From Mycolicibacterium canariasense (GTDB lineage Bacteria > Actinomycetota > Actinomycetes > Mycobacteriales > Mycobacteriaceae), in assembly GCF_002101555.1 (NCBI RefSeq), contig NZ_LQOL01000079.1:1-64000 (forward strand): a DNA stretch of 64,000 bases, given 5' to 3'. Under the pieces are notes generated by a model. The model had not been told where the DNA came from and did no database searches. It saw only the letters and a list, made by a program, of their open reading frames with translations. This document shows positions 32,678-41,494 of the stretch, in pieces. Position 1 is the stretch's first letter. Every line of letters starts with the position of its first letter. The translations under genes were made by a program, and so were the position numbers.

Positions 32678-35011
32678 TCATGACCGGTACACGGTGACGA
32701 CGGTGACGTCGTCCTCGGTGTCGTGCGGAGCCACCGCGGTCGAAATGCCCGCCGCCGAGTGCAAGGTGGCACCGCTCAACGCCTGGGCGAGTCGGCCCAC
32801 ACCGTCATCGATGGTCGCACCGCGGCGCTCCACCAAGCCGTCGGAGTACATCACCAGGCCCCGGCCGCGGTCGATGGTGAAGGTGCTCGCCGCGTAGGCG
32901 GCGCCGCGGACACCGATCGGTGGCGACAGTCGGATCGGAGCCATGCCGGTCACCGGACCGGTGTGAAAGGGCATCAGGTGTCCGGCGGAGGCGGCTTCGA
33001 CCCGACCGGAATCGACTTCGATCCGGGCCACGACCACGGTTGCAAAGGCACGCGGCATCAAGTGCACACCGAACGCATTGAGCCGGCTCAATGCCTCGGC
33101 CGGGGTCGTCCCGCCGAACAGCTGCGAGCGCAAGGCGTTTCGCAGTTGGGCCATGGCGCCTGCCGCACTCAGGCCGTGCCCCGCGACGTCACCGACCAGT
33201 ACCACCAGTCGTCCGTCCGGTAGTTGGAACGCGTCGTACCAGTCGCCACCCACCCGGCCGCCGGCGGCGGGCCGATAGTCGGCGGACAGCTCCCAGCCCG
33301 CGACGGTCGGGATCGACGCCGGAAGCAGGCTGCGCTGCATGACCTCGGCCAGAAGTAATGCGCCGCGCGTGCGCCGGTACAACTCCTCGACCAGAGTCCG
33401 CCGCAGCGCTTCGGCGGACTCGATCTGGATCGATGTCCACGGTTCGCTGCACTTGTCCACGATCTCGCGCCAGCGGTCGAAGGATTTGCGCGGGCTGAGC
33501 CGAATTCCGTCACCTTCCCGCACGGCGATGGCCTTGTTGTGCGGATCGCCGCCCCAATCCACCGACCGCACCGCCTCGTGCCGGAACCAGATGACGTGCT
33601 GACCGTCGGGCAGGTTCAGGGCCAGTACGCCGGCCGCCACCGCCGGATCCAGCTCCAGTGTCGGGAGTTCACCGGACAGACAGTCGGTGGCGGCCACTTC
33701 CGCGGCGCCGCCACGCGCCCAAGCGGCCACGGCGCTCACGACCTCGGGTGGCGGAACCGTCCCGAGCACACGGTATTTGCCGCCGACGCGGACGGCGACA
33801 CCGGCGGCGGGTACCAGGTCGAGCAGGCTGGGCGAGCCGAGCAGGGTGGCCGCCACGGGTTCGCCGTCGTTACGCGATGCGTTGGTCAACGTCGTGAGCG
33901 TCGACTGTGCCGCCAACCGCTCACGCAGCTGATCCTCGTCGAAGCGGTCGACGAGCCGCAGGGAGAGGGTGGATCCCAGGAACTCTGCCGCCGCGCGAGC
34001 GCCGTACGGCGGCAGATGCGGGCCCGCGTAGTGATGACAGGCGATCAGGCCCCACAACTTGCCATGGCGCAGAAGGGAAATCGACATGGATGCCTGTACG
34101 CCCATGTTCTGCAGATACTCGATGTGAATGGGTGAGACGCTGCGCAGCGTGGCGTGCGTGAGATCGACCGGGGTGCCGCTGTCGGGGTCCAACGCAGGCA
34201 CGAGCGGGGCCGGCGTATAGCTCACATCCGAGATCAGCCGCAGCCAGTTCTTCTCGTACATCGCCCTGGCCTGCGCGGGGATGTCGCTGGCCGGATAGTG
34301 CAGGCCCAGGAACGAATTCAGGTCGTCGCGTTTGCATTCGGCGACGACCTCGCCGTTGTAGTCCTGGTCGTAGCGGTAAACCATCACCCGGTCGAAGCCG
34401 GTCAGGTCGCGGACGGCGCGGGCAGTGGCGTCGTACAGTTCGGCGATCGAATGGGTCCGGTTGAGTTCTTCGACCGAGCTGCGCACCGCTTGATACGTGT
34501 TCGGGAAGGAGAACGGCCTCTCGCCGTAGGCGATTTCGAGTTCGACGAGCAACACCCCGCCCGGCTCGCGGTGCAGCAAGGCGTCGAACGCGCGTGGTCG
34601 GCCCGCCACCTCGATCTCGAGTTCCAACGGGTTGCGCTGACGGAGGTCACCGAACGCGGCGGCCGCCTGTTGGATCTGGGCCGCCTGGTCGGCGCCGATG
34701 AGGGTGGCCAGGTGGTGGCCGAGGACCTCCGGCACCGACTTGCCGAGCACGTCGGCGACGTTGGCGCTGACCTGACGGATCTGGAAGCCCGGCTCGAGGA
34801 CCACCGCGAGCACCCCGCGCGGCTGAATGCTCCCGGGGATGTGGATGGGTTCGCGGGCACAGTTGTCCAGGTCGATCGGTGTTCCGACGGGCACCAGGCC
34901 GTCGGCGTCGGTGCCGCCGATGTTGGGATACGAGATGAGGAACCCCCAGGTTGTCTCCGTGCGAATGGGCTCGAGACTGCCAGGCTGCGGCCGGCCGATC
35001 GCATCGGGCAC
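32678..35011 (-). CDS. Bacteriophytochrome-PP2C/SpoIIE phosphatase fusion (777 aa)
   Basis: Light-sensing phosphatase. The N-terminal PAS_2 domain (about 45-160) has the biliverdin-type Cys51 in DNCAREPIHIPGSIQPRG. The GAF domain (about 180-350) has PASDIP with Asp243, His296 in RSVSPIHIEYL and CHHY at 325-328. The PHY domain (about 360-540) retains the tongue motifs WGGDP (486-490) and PRKSF (507-511). These residues define photoactive bacteriophytochromes. Instead of a histidine kinase, residues 550-777 form a SpoIIE/PP2C phosphatase with the metal-binding Asp residues in GGDWYD (590), GDVAGHG (608), YSDGL (724) and EDDVT (767-768). The start is GTG 35011. A STAS protein is divergent and is the likely dephosphorylation target (inference). 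No chromophore-synthesis gene is certain nearby. Confidence 0.92.
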   Translation of the reverse strand: MPDAIGRPQPGSLEPIRTETTWGFLISYPNIGGTDADGLVPVGTPIDLDNCAREPIHIPGSIQPRGVLAVVLEPGFQIRQVSANVADVLGKSVPEVLGHHLATLIGADQAAQIQQAAAAFGDLRQRNPLELEIEVAGRPRAFDALLHREPGGVLLVELEIAYGERPFSFPNTYQAVRSSVEELNRTHSIAELYDATARAVRDLTGFDRVMVYRYDQDYNGEVVAECKRDDLNSFLGLHYPASDIPAQARAMYEKNWLRLISDVSYTPAPLVPALDPDSGTPVDLTHATLRSVSPIHIEYLQNMGVQASMSISLLRHGKLWGLIACHHYAGPHLPPYGARAAAEFLGSTLSLRLVDRFDEDQLRERLAAQSTLTTLTNASRNDGEPVAATLLGSPSLLDLVPAAGVAVRVGGKYRVLGTVPPPEVVSAVAAWARGGAAEVAATDCLSGELPTLELDPAVAAGVLALNLPDGQHVIWFRHEAVRSVDWGGDPHNKAIAVREGDGIRLSPRKSFDRWREIVDKCSEPWTSIQIESAEALRRTLVEELYRRTRGALLLAEVMQRSLLPASIPTVAGWELSADYRPAAGGRVGGDWYDAFQLPDGRLVVLVGDVAGHGLSAAGAMAQLRNALRSQLFGGTTPAEALSRLNAFGVHLMPRAFATVVVARIEVDSGRVEAASAGHLMPFHTGPVTGMAPIRLSPPIGVRGAAYAASTFTIDRGRGLVMYSDGLVERRGATIDDGVGRLAQALSGATLHSAAGISTAVAPHDTEDDVTVVTVYRS

Positions 35012-35016
35012 AGAAG

Positions 35017-35033
35017 TTGCGATAGGCTCGCAA
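35017..35033. promoter_or_regulatory. Short inverted repeat TTGCGA-N5-TCGCAA in the divergent promoter
   Basis: The perfect 6-bp arms lie 6 bp upstream of the phytochrome GTG within the 104-bp region shared with the STAS gene. It could be an operator or a 5' UTR hairpin. I see no clear SigF-type GTTT/GGGTA promoter here. Confidence 0.35.
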
Positions 35034-35115
35034 CGAGTCGGCGTTCAAGCTTGTTCGGTTCAGACAAAAGCCCGCGAGACATTGCGCCCCGAACCAACGC
35101 TTGGCGAGGTTTTCG

Positions 35116-35517
35116 ATGCCCGACCTTACGTCCGACGTTTCGTCCGACCACTTCGAACGTAGCCCGTCGCCGTTCATGTGTGCCCAGACCTGGCACGACA
35201 CGACGGTGGTGATCGGCTGCTCCGGTGTCGTCGACATGCTGACGGTGCCCGATTTCAACCAGGTCATCGCGACGGCCCTGGACAAGCAGCCGTCCGCGGT
35301 GATCATCGATCTGACCGAGATCACCTTCTTCGCCTCGTGCGGGATGGCCACCTTGGTGAACACGCAGGATCAGGTGCCGTCCGACGTCGCGCTCATCGTC
35401 GTCGCGGATGGACCGGTGACCCGCCGTCCGCTGGAGCTCGTGGGCCTGGCGGCCGTGCTGACGATCCGCCCGACCCTCGACGATGCGTTCGAGCAGCTGC
35501 CGGCCGGTCAGGCTTGA
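35116..35517 (+). CDS. STAS-domain anti-sigma factor antagonist (133 aa)
   Basis: Single STAS domain (about 22-128): QTWHDTTVVIGCSGVVDMLTVPDFNQVIATAL...AVIIDLTEITFFASCGMATLVNTQD. In SpoIIAA-type antagonists the kinase target is the second Ser in DSSG; here the segment is ASCG, so position 75 is Cys preceded by Ser74. The mycobacterial antagonist RsfA also has Cys there and is reported to be redox-sensitive. ATG 35116 has GCGAGG about 9 nt upstream. Divergent from the phytochrome-phosphatase, which suggests a dedicated partner-switching pair; the anti-sigma kinase is not in the window. Confidence 0.88.
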   Translation: MPDLTSDVSSDHFERSPSPFMCAQTWHDTTVVIGCSGVVDMLTVPDFNQVIATALDKQPSAVIIDLTEITFFASCGMATLVNTQDQVPSDVALIVVADGPVTRRPLELVGLAAVLTIRPTLDDAFEQLPAGQA

Positions 35518-35533
35518 GCACGGCGGGGCGCGT

Positions 35534-37018
35534 TCACCAGTCGCTCGGCCGGTAATCCTTCAGGAAGCAGCCATACAGGTCTTCGCCGGCCTCGCCGCGC
35601 ACGATCGGGTCGTAGACCCGGGCAGCGCCGTCGACCAGATCCAGCGGTGCGTGGAAGCCTTCGTCGGCAAGCCGCAACTTGGTGGGGTGCGGACGTTCGT
35701 CGGTGATCCAGCCGGTGTCGACGGCGGTCATCAGGATGCCGTCCTGCTCCAGCATCTCCTTGGCGCTGGTGCGGGTGAGCATGTTCAACGCGGCCTTGGC
35801 CATGTTGGTGTGCGGGTGACCCGGCCCCTTGTACTTGCGGCCGAACTGCCCCTCCATGGCCGACACGTTCACGACGTACTTGCGCCGGGCAGGGGAAGCG
35901 GCCATCGCCGGACGCAGTCGGCTCACCAGGATGAACGGGGCGGTCTGGTTGCACAGCTGCACCTCGAGCAGCTCCATCGCGTCGACCTCGTGCACGCGTT
36001 GGGTCCAGCTGTTGATCGATGCCGTGTCCGGCAGCAGGCCGCCGGCGTCGATCGCGACACCGGCCGCGATCCGTTCCGGGGAGGCGCTGCGGGCCGTCAA
36101 GGCCAGTTCGGCCAGCGCGTGCGGCGTCTGATGCTCGGCCAGGCTGCCGGCCAGCGCCGCCGGGTGGGCGTCGCTGACGCGGTCGAAGCTGACGACGTCC
36201 ACCTGCGCCAGTTCGGCCGGCGGGGTGCGTTCGGCCTCGACCAGGGCGGAGTATGAGCCCGGGGCCCGGCGCACCGTCTGTGCCGCGTTGTTGATCAGGA
36301 TGTCCAAGGGCCCCTGGGCGGCGACGGTGTCGGCAAGCGCCACCACCTGCGCGGGGTCGCGCAGGTCGATGCCGATGATCCGCAGCCGGTGCAGCCAGTC
36401 GGCGCTGTCGGGCATCGCGGCGAAACGCCGCACCGCGTCGTTGGGGAAGCGGGTGGTGATGGTGGTGTGCGCGCCGTCGCGCAGCAGCCGCAGCGCGATG
36501 TACATACCGATCTTGGCGCGGCCGCCGGTCAGCAGCGCCGTGCGGCCGGTGAGGTCGGTGCGGGCGTCCCGCTTGGCATGGCTGAACGCCGCGCAGTCGG
36601 GGCAGAGCTGGTGGTAGAAGGCGTCGACGACGGTGTGCTGCTTTTTACAGATGTAGCAGGCGCGCGAGCGGATCAGGGTGCCTGCGGTGGCCCCGGTGGC
36701 CGCCGATACCAGCGGTAGACCGGCGGTCTCGTCGTCGATCCGGCCCGGGGCGCCGGTGGCGGTAGCCGCGATGACGGCCTTGTCGGCGTCGGCGACGGCC
36801 TGGCGTGCGGCGGTGCGGCGGGCCTTGCGTACCGCCTTGAAGATGCCCGCGGTCGCGCGCCGCACGGCAACCGCGTCGGGGTGCTCGGGTGGCAACGATT
36901 CGACCTCGGCGAGCACCTGCAGGCAGGTGCGTAGTTTTTCCGGATCGATCGCGGTCACCGTGAAAGGGTGCCAGGCGGCCCGAATGCTCGGCAAATCGGC
37001 TCCGAGGGCCCGGGTCAC
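35534..37018 (-). CDS. Short-chain dehydrogenase with N-terminal zinc ribbon (494 aa)
   Basis: An N-terminal helical region (1-115) leads to a zinc-ribbon-like motif, CYIC (121-124) and CPDC (139-142). The SDR domain starts near 155 with TGGRAKIGMYIALRLL (a variant of TGxxxGIG) and has INNAAQTV. The Ser of NVSAMEGQFG is present, but at the usual YxxxK position the sequence is TNMAK: Thr replaces the catalytic Tyr. Much longer than classical SDRs (about 250 aa). Function unknown; catalysis may be altered. The GTG start overlaps the cutinase stop (GTGA), so the two are coupled. Convergent with the STAS gene. Confidence 0.8.
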   Translation of the reverse strand: MTRALGADLPSIRAAWHPFTVTAIDPEKLRTCLQVLAEVESLPPEHPDAVAVRRATAGIFKAVRKARRTAARQAVADADKAVIAATATGAPGRIDDETAGLPLVSAATGATAGTLIRSRACYICKKQHTVVDAFYHQLCPDCAAFSHAKRDARTDLTGRTALLTGGRAKIGMYIALRLLRDGAHTTITTRFPNDAVRRFAAMPDSADWLHRLRIIGIDLRDPAQVVALADTVAAQGPLDILINNAAQTVRRAPGSYSALVEAERTPPAELAQVDVVSFDRVSDAHPAALAGSLAEHQTPHALAELALTARSASPERIAAGVAIDAGGLLPDTASINSWTQRVHEVDAMELLEVQLCNQTAPFILVSRLRPAMAASPARRKYVVNVSAMEGQFGRKYKGPGHPHTNMAKAALNMLTRTSAKEMLEQDGILMTAVDTGWITDERPHPTKLRLADEGFHAPLDLVDGAARVYDPIVRGEAGEDLYGCFLKDYRPSDW

Positions 37019-37677
37019 ACCCGAGCGGCAATGAAACCGGCAGCTTGACCGGGGTAAGGCGGCGCCTCGTAGTTGCTGTGGGCTGCGCGGTCCCTGGAAC
37101 CGGACGAGCAGATCGGGTCACCGGCGCTGCACAGGTCGATCGCCCGGCCCGCAAACTGCCCGCTGCCGGACAGCGGGGTGCCGAACCGTGCGCCCGGATT
37201 GCCGAACACCGCGACCGCCGCCACGGTGCCGGCCAGCCCGGGATCGAGGGCGGGCGCCGAACCGATGCTGCCGATCCGGTCACCGACCGGCGGGACACCG
37301 GCGAGCATCGACACCGCCGCCGCACCTTGCGAGAAGCCGCCGAGCACGATTCGGGTGCCGGGGCATTGACCGGCCATCCAGGCGATGTGGCCGCGGGCGT
37401 CGTCGGCGCCCACACCGGTGGTCAGAAAGTTGTAGCTGGCAGGGTAATTCACCGCGTACGCGCCCAGGGTGCGGCCGCCGAGCATCGGCTGCAGTGCGGC
37501 GAACAGCGCGTCGCCCACCCGGCCCATCCCGGGTGGTTCGGCGGTGCCGCGCGCGAAGACGAGCTCGACGTCGGGGCAGTCGTCGGCGGCCGCCACGGGG
37601 ATGGGGACCGCCGCGAGCATGGCGGCAGGGAGGGCCGCGGCAACGATCAGCTGAGCCGCCATGGCACGGGCATTCAC
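37015..37677 (-). CDS. Cutinase-like secreted esterase/lipase
   Basis: alpha/beta-hydrolase of the cutinase (CULP) family, about 220 aa with signal peptide (LIVAAALPAAMLAAVPIPVAAA). Mature start DDCPDVELVFARGTAEPPGMGRVG is typical; the nucleophile lies in GGFSQGAAAV, Asp in LCSAGDPIC, His in AAHSNYE, with Cys pairs placed as in cutinases. Hydrolyses lipid esters outside the cell; mycobacterial relatives act as (phospho)lipases. GTG 37677 is chosen; ATG 37662 would shorten the signal peptide by five residues. First gene of an operon with the zinc-ribbon SDR. Confidence 0.9.
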   Translation of the reverse strand: MNARAMAAQLIVAAALPAAMLAAVPIPVAAADDCPDVELVFARGTAEPPGMGRVGDALFAALQPMLGGRTLGAYAVNYPASYNFLTTGVGADDARGHIAWMAGQCPGTRIVLGGFSQGAAAVSMLAGVPPVGDRIGSIGSAPALDPGLAGTVAAVAVFGNPGARFGTPLSGSGQFAGRAIDLCSAGDPICSSGSRDRAAHSNYEAPPYPGQAAGFIAARV

Positions 37678-37787
37678 GAAGTCAGGGTGACATATCGGGA
37701 ATGGCAGTCTGCGCCGAAACGGATTTGTCGGACCCACGAGCTATGGTGCGGTCACTGGGAAACGGCACCGACATTGATCGAGATTGG

Positions 37788-37860
37788 TACCCCCGACAGG
37801 ATTCGAACCTGCAACCTACCGGGTAGAAGCCGGCTGCGCTATCCGTTGCGCCACGGGGGC
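37788..37860 (-). tRNA. tRNA-Arg (UCU)
   Basis: The minus strand folds as a 73-nt tRNA: acceptor GCCCCCG/CGGGGGT (terminal G-U pair), D-arm GGCGCAACGGATAGCGC, anticodon stem GCCGG/CCGGT, loop CTTCTAC (anticodon TCT), T-arm CAGGTTCGAATCCTG, discriminator A. It reads the AGA codon, rare in this genome. A nuclease gene lies 110 bp away on the other strand. Confidence 0.93.
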
Positions 37861-37969
37861 AGAACACGGACGCACCGTAATTTACACGCCGCGGACGCCG
37901 TATCTCACCACCCGCCGCCCGCTTTGCGGTCGCGCGCCGAATCCGACGGAAAGACACGGAAAGACGTGG

Positions 37970-38410
37970 ATGGCTCGACACCACACCAAAGACAAAGGTG
38001 ATCTCGGCGTCGCCAAAGCGCACGCCGACCTCGTCGCCAAGGGATTCGACGTGCTGTTCCCTGCCACCGAGCATGCGCCGTTCGACCTCGTCGCACACTC
38101 CGACGGGGTCTTCCACCGCATCCAGGTGAAATACCGGTCGGCGCGCTCTGGCGTCCTGAACGTCAACCTCCGGTCCACCTGGTCCGACCGCCACGGGGTA
38201 CACAGCACACCGATCGACAAGGCCTCCATCGACACCATCTGCATCTACTGCCCGGAGACCGACCAGTGCTACTACCTCCGGCCGGCCGACCACAACGCGT
38301 CCGTCACACTCCGGATCACGCCGGTCAAGAATGGTCAGCAGAAGCGGATCCTGAACGCGGCGGATTACCGCGAGCTGCCGGGGACCGACGAACATCGCGC
38401 CTCGGCCTGA
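37970..38410 (+). CDS. PD-(D/E)XK family endonuclease-like protein (146 aa)
   Basis: Resembles the group I intron-associated PD-(D/E)XK nuclease family. Seen: an N-terminal basic helix (HHTKDKGDLGVAKAHADLVAKG), the core FDVLFPATEHAPFDLVA with catalytic-type Asp39, and HRIQVKYRSA giving Q52-x-K54. A C-terminal region with paired Cys (ICIYCPETDQCYYL) follows. No intron is visible in the neighbouring tRNA-Arg. The start at 37970 has GGAAAG upstream; the frame is open back into the tRNA on the opposite strand. It could be a stray homing-type or restriction-type nuclease, or a resolvase. Activity is inferred from motifs only. Confidence 0.75.
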   Translation: MARHHTKDKGDLGVAKAHADLVAKGFDVLFPATEHAPFDLVAHSDGVFHRIQVKYRSARSGVLNVNLRSTWSDRHGVHSTPIDKASIDTICIYCPETDQCYYLRPADHNASVTLRITPVKNGQQKRILNAADYRELPGTDEHRASA

Positions 38411-38528
38411 CGCCGGTGCGGTGCCCCAGTTACAGCTACGAAAGCCCCGCCGCGCCACCGCGGCGCGGACTAGCGTGGACGCTGCATGGCGCCCGACGGG
38501 AGAGCGCCGTGCAGGAGGAGTGCGCGCG

Positions 38529-39998
38529 ATGAGCAACGTGCCGTTGGATGCGGCGGGGCTGCCCCAGAAACTGAACGGCGTCGACACACTGCTGCACCGC
38601 GGCGAGGCCAATCCACGAACCCGCTCGGGAATCATGGGTGTCGAACTGCTTGACCTCACCCCCGATTGGGAGCAGTTCCGCGCGGTGTTCGAGCAGGCCT
38701 CGCGCAAGGTGCTGCGGCTACGCCAGAAAGTGGTCATGCCTACCTTGCCGACGGCATCACCGCGGTGGGTGGTGGACCCCGACTTCAACCTGGACTTCCA
38801 CGTGCGTCGGGTCCGGGCCCCCGAGCCCGGCACCCTGCGCGAGGTTCTCGACCTGGCCGAGGTCGCGCTGCAGACACCGATGGACATCACCCGGCCGTTG
38901 TGGACCGCGACCCTCGTGGAGGGCTTGGCCGACGGCCGGGCCGCGACCATCTTGCACCTCAGCCATGCCGTCGCCGACGGGGTCGGCACCGTCGAGATGT
39001 TCGCCAACATCTACAGCCTGGAGCGGGATACCCCGATCGGCGAGCTTGCGCCCCTGCCGATTCCGCAGGATCTGTCGTCCAACGACCTGATGAAGATGGG
39101 TATCAACCGGCTACCCATGAAGATCACCAACAGCGTGCTGGGCCTGATCGGGGGTGCGGTACACGCGGTCACCAACGTCGTGCGCGACCCGGCCGCCACG
39201 GTCAGCGGCGTCGTCGACTATGCGCTGTCGACCGCCCGGGTATCGCGGTCGGTGGCCGATCACTCACCGTTGCTGCGGCGGCGCAGCCTGTCCTCCCGCA
39301 GCGAGGCCATCGACATCGTCTTCTCCGACTTCCACCGGGCGGCCAAGGCTGCCGGCGGTTCCATCAACGATGCCTACCTGGCCGGGTTGTGCGGCGCCCT
39401 GCGGCACTACCACGAGGCCAAGGGCATCCCGATCGACACGCTGCCGATGGCGGTCCCGGTGAACTTGCGCGCCGAGGACGACCCGGCCGGCGGAAACCGT
39501 TTTGCCGGAATCAATCTCGCGGCGCCGGTAGGTGTCGCCGACCCCGAGCGGCGGATCAAGGCGATCCGTTCGCAGATGACCGACAAGCGCGAGGAACGGG
39601 CCATGGACATGGTCGGTACGCTCGCGCCGTTCATCAGTTTCCTGCCCGACGCCGTCCTCGAGTCGGCGGCCGGGTCGGTGGTCAACTCCGACGTGCAGGC
39701 CAGCAATGTGCCGGTGTACCCCGGCGACACCTTCATCGCGGGGGCAAAGGTGTTGCGGCACTACGGACTCGGTCCGCTACCCGGCGTGGCGATGATGGCG
39801 GTGCTGGTGTCGCGCGGCGGTTTCATCACGGTCACCACCCGCTATGACCGGGCCGCCTTCGTCGACGACGAGTTGTGGGCCCGCTGCCTGCTGCGGGGTT
39901 TCGACGAGATCCTGGCCCTCGGTGGGGACGGACGCGCCGTGGCGGCATCCTTCACCGCGCCGGAAACCGTGTCGTCGAACGGAAGTGCCGATAAATGA
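38529..39998 (+). CDS. WS/DGAT-family acyltransferase (489 aa)
   Basis: Wax ester synthase/diacylglycerol acyltransferase family, catalysing acyl-CoA transfer to diacylglycerol or fatty alcohols. The active-site motif appears as HLSHAVADG (HxxxDG; first His of HH replaced by Ser), plus the PLW motif (ITRPLWTATL) and the C-terminal NVPGP-like region reading SNVPVYPGD. The Ser-for-His change at the first position of HHxxxDG is common in the Rv2484c subgroup. ATG 38529 has GGAGGAG upstream. It is first of three overlapping genes with plsC and plsB2; function in triacylglycerol synthesis is inferred. Confidence 0.88.
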   Translation: MSNVPLDAAGLPQKLNGVDTLLHRGEANPRTRSGIMGVELLDLTPDWEQFRAVFEQASRKVLRLRQKVVMPTLPTASPRWVVDPDFNLDFHVRRVRAPEPGTLREVLDLAEVALQTPMDITRPLWTATLVEGLADGRAATILHLSHAVADGVGTVEMFANIYSLERDTPIGELAPLPIPQDLSSNDLMKMGINRLPMKITNSVLGLIGGAVHAVTNVVRDPAATVSGVVDYALSTARVSRSVADHSPLLRRRSLSSRSEAIDIVFSDFHRAAKAAGGSINDAYLAGLCGALRHYHEAKGIPIDTLPMAVPVNLRAEDDPAGGNRFAGINLAAPVGVADPERRIKAIRSQMTDKREERAMDMVGTLAPFISFLPDAVLESAAGSVVNSDVQASNVPVYPGDTFIAGAKVLRHYGLGPLPGVAMMAVLVSRGGFITVTTRYDRAAFVDDELWARCLLRGFDEILALGGDGRAVAASFTAPETVSSNGSADK

Positions 39999-41494
39999 CC
40001 GAGGCACGCCTGCCCGGCACCGTCGCCGAGATCGAGGCCAGCCCGCCGGGGCCCGAGGTCGGCGCGTTCTTCGACCTGGACGGCACCCTGGTGGCTGGGT
40101 TCACCGGGGTATTGATGACCCAGGACCGACTGCGCCGCGGGCAGATGAGCGTCGGTGAGTTCATCGGCATGGTGCAGGCCGGGCTCAACCATCAACATGG
40201 CCGTTCGGAGTTCGAGGACCTGATCGGCAAGGGCGCGCGGATGTTGCGCGGCAACTCGCTCTCGGATCTGGACGAACTGGGCGAGCGGCTGTTCGTCCAG
40301 CACGTGCGTAACCGCATGTATCCCGAGATGCGGGCGATCATCAGGGCGCACATGGCACGCGGGCACACCGTGGTGCTGAGTTCCTCGGCGCTGACCGTGC
40401 AGGTGGAACCCGTCGCTCGCTTCCTCGGCATCGACAATGTGCTGTGCAACGAGTTCGAGGTGGACGACGACGGACTGATCACCGGCGAGGTGCGGCAGCC
40501 GATCATCTGGGGTCCGGGTAAAGCGCATGCGGTGCAACGCTTTTCGGCCGCCAACGGGGTGGATCTGACCAAGAGCTACTTCTATGCCGACGGCGACGAG
40601 GACGTCGCGCTGATGTACGTGGTCGGCAATCCGCGGCCGACCAACCCCGGCGGCAAACTGGCCGCCGTCGCCCTCAAGCGCGGCTGGCCGATCCTGCGAT
40701 TCCGCAGCCGCAGCGGCAGCAGCCCGGTCGCGCAGTTGCGCACGCTGGCCGGCCTGGCCACCATCCCGACGGTGGCGGCCGGCGCGATCGGGTTGGGCCT
40801 GCTCAACCGCGACAAGCGCACCGGCGTCAACTTCTTCACCTCGAACTGGAGCAAGCTGCTGATGTTGACCATCGGCATCGAGCTCAACGTGCTGGGGGAG
40901 GAGAACCTCACCGCACAACGGCCGGCCGTGTTCATCTTCAACCACCGCAACCAGGCCGACCCGTTCATTGCCGGCAGGTTGGTCCGGGACAACTTCACCA
41001 GCGTGGGGAAAAAAGAGCTCGAGCGCAACCCGCTGATGGGGCCACTGGGCAAGGTGATGGATGCCGCGTTCATCGACCGTGACGACACCCAAGCCGCGGT
41101 CGAAGGCCTGCGCAAGGTCGAAGAGCTTGCACGTAAAGGGATTTCGATCATGATCGCCCCGGAGGGCACCCGGCTGGACACCACCGAGGTCGGCCCGTTC
41201 AAGAAGGGTCCGTTCCGCATCGCGATGGCGGCCGGCATCCCGATCGTGCCGATCGTGATCCGTAATGCGGAGGTCATCGCCGCGCGGGATTCCAGCATCT
41301 TCAACGCCGGCACGGTCGACGTCGCGGTGTTTCCGCCCATCTCCACCGCCGACTGGACCCAGGAAAACCTGACCGAGCGCATCGCCGAGGTCCGCCAGCT
41401 TTATCTCGACACCCTGTCGTCCTGGCCGCGTGATCAGCTGCCCGAGGTTCCGCTGTACAAGCGCGGTGCCGACGCCCCGGAAGACCGCTCATGA
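39995..41494 (+). CDS. plsC: Bifunctional HAD phosphatase/1-acylglycerol-3-phosphate acyltransferase PlsC
   Basis: 499 aa, two domains. The N-terminal HAD-IB hydrolase (about 20-235) has FFDLDGTL, a Ser/Thr motif (VVLSSSALT) and [11 protein letters not shown]. The C-terminal LPLAT domain (about 280-490) has FNHRNQADP (HX4D), the [13 protein letters not shown] segment and APEGTR. It would acylate lysophosphatidate; the HAD domain may dephosphorylate a lipid or small phosphate. Corresponds to Rv2483c. ATGA overlaps with both neighbours show tight coupling to WS/DGAT and plsB2. Confidence 0.92.
   Translation: MTEARLPGTVAEIEASPPGPEVGAFFDLDGTLVAGFTGVLMTQDRLRRGQMSVGEFIGMVQAGLNHQHGRSEFEDLIGKGARMLRGNSLSDLDELGERLFVQHVRNRMYPEMRAIIRAHMARGHTVVLSSSALTVQVEPVARFLGIDNVLCNEFEVDDDGLITGEVRQPIIWGPGKAHAVQRFSAANGVDLTKSYFYADGDEDVALMYVVGNPRPTNPGGKLAAVALKRGWPILRFRSRSGSSPVAQLRTLAGLATIPTVAAGAIGLGLLNRDKRTGVNFFTSNWSKLLMLTIGIELNVLGEENLTAQRPAVFIFNHRNQADPFIAGRLVRDNFTSVGKKELERNPLMGPLGKVMDAAFIDRDDTQAAVEGLRKVEELARKGISIMIAPEGTRLDTTEVGPFKKGPFRIAMAAGIPIVPIVIRNAEVIAARDSSIFNAGTVDVAVFPPISTADWTQENLTERIAEVRQLYLDTLSSWPRDQLPEVPLYKRGADAPEDRS

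Noticed and set aside
37788-37969. Group I intron in tRNA-Arg
   Set aside because: The tRNA is contiguous and folds without an insertion, so the nearby nuclease is not intron-encoded here.
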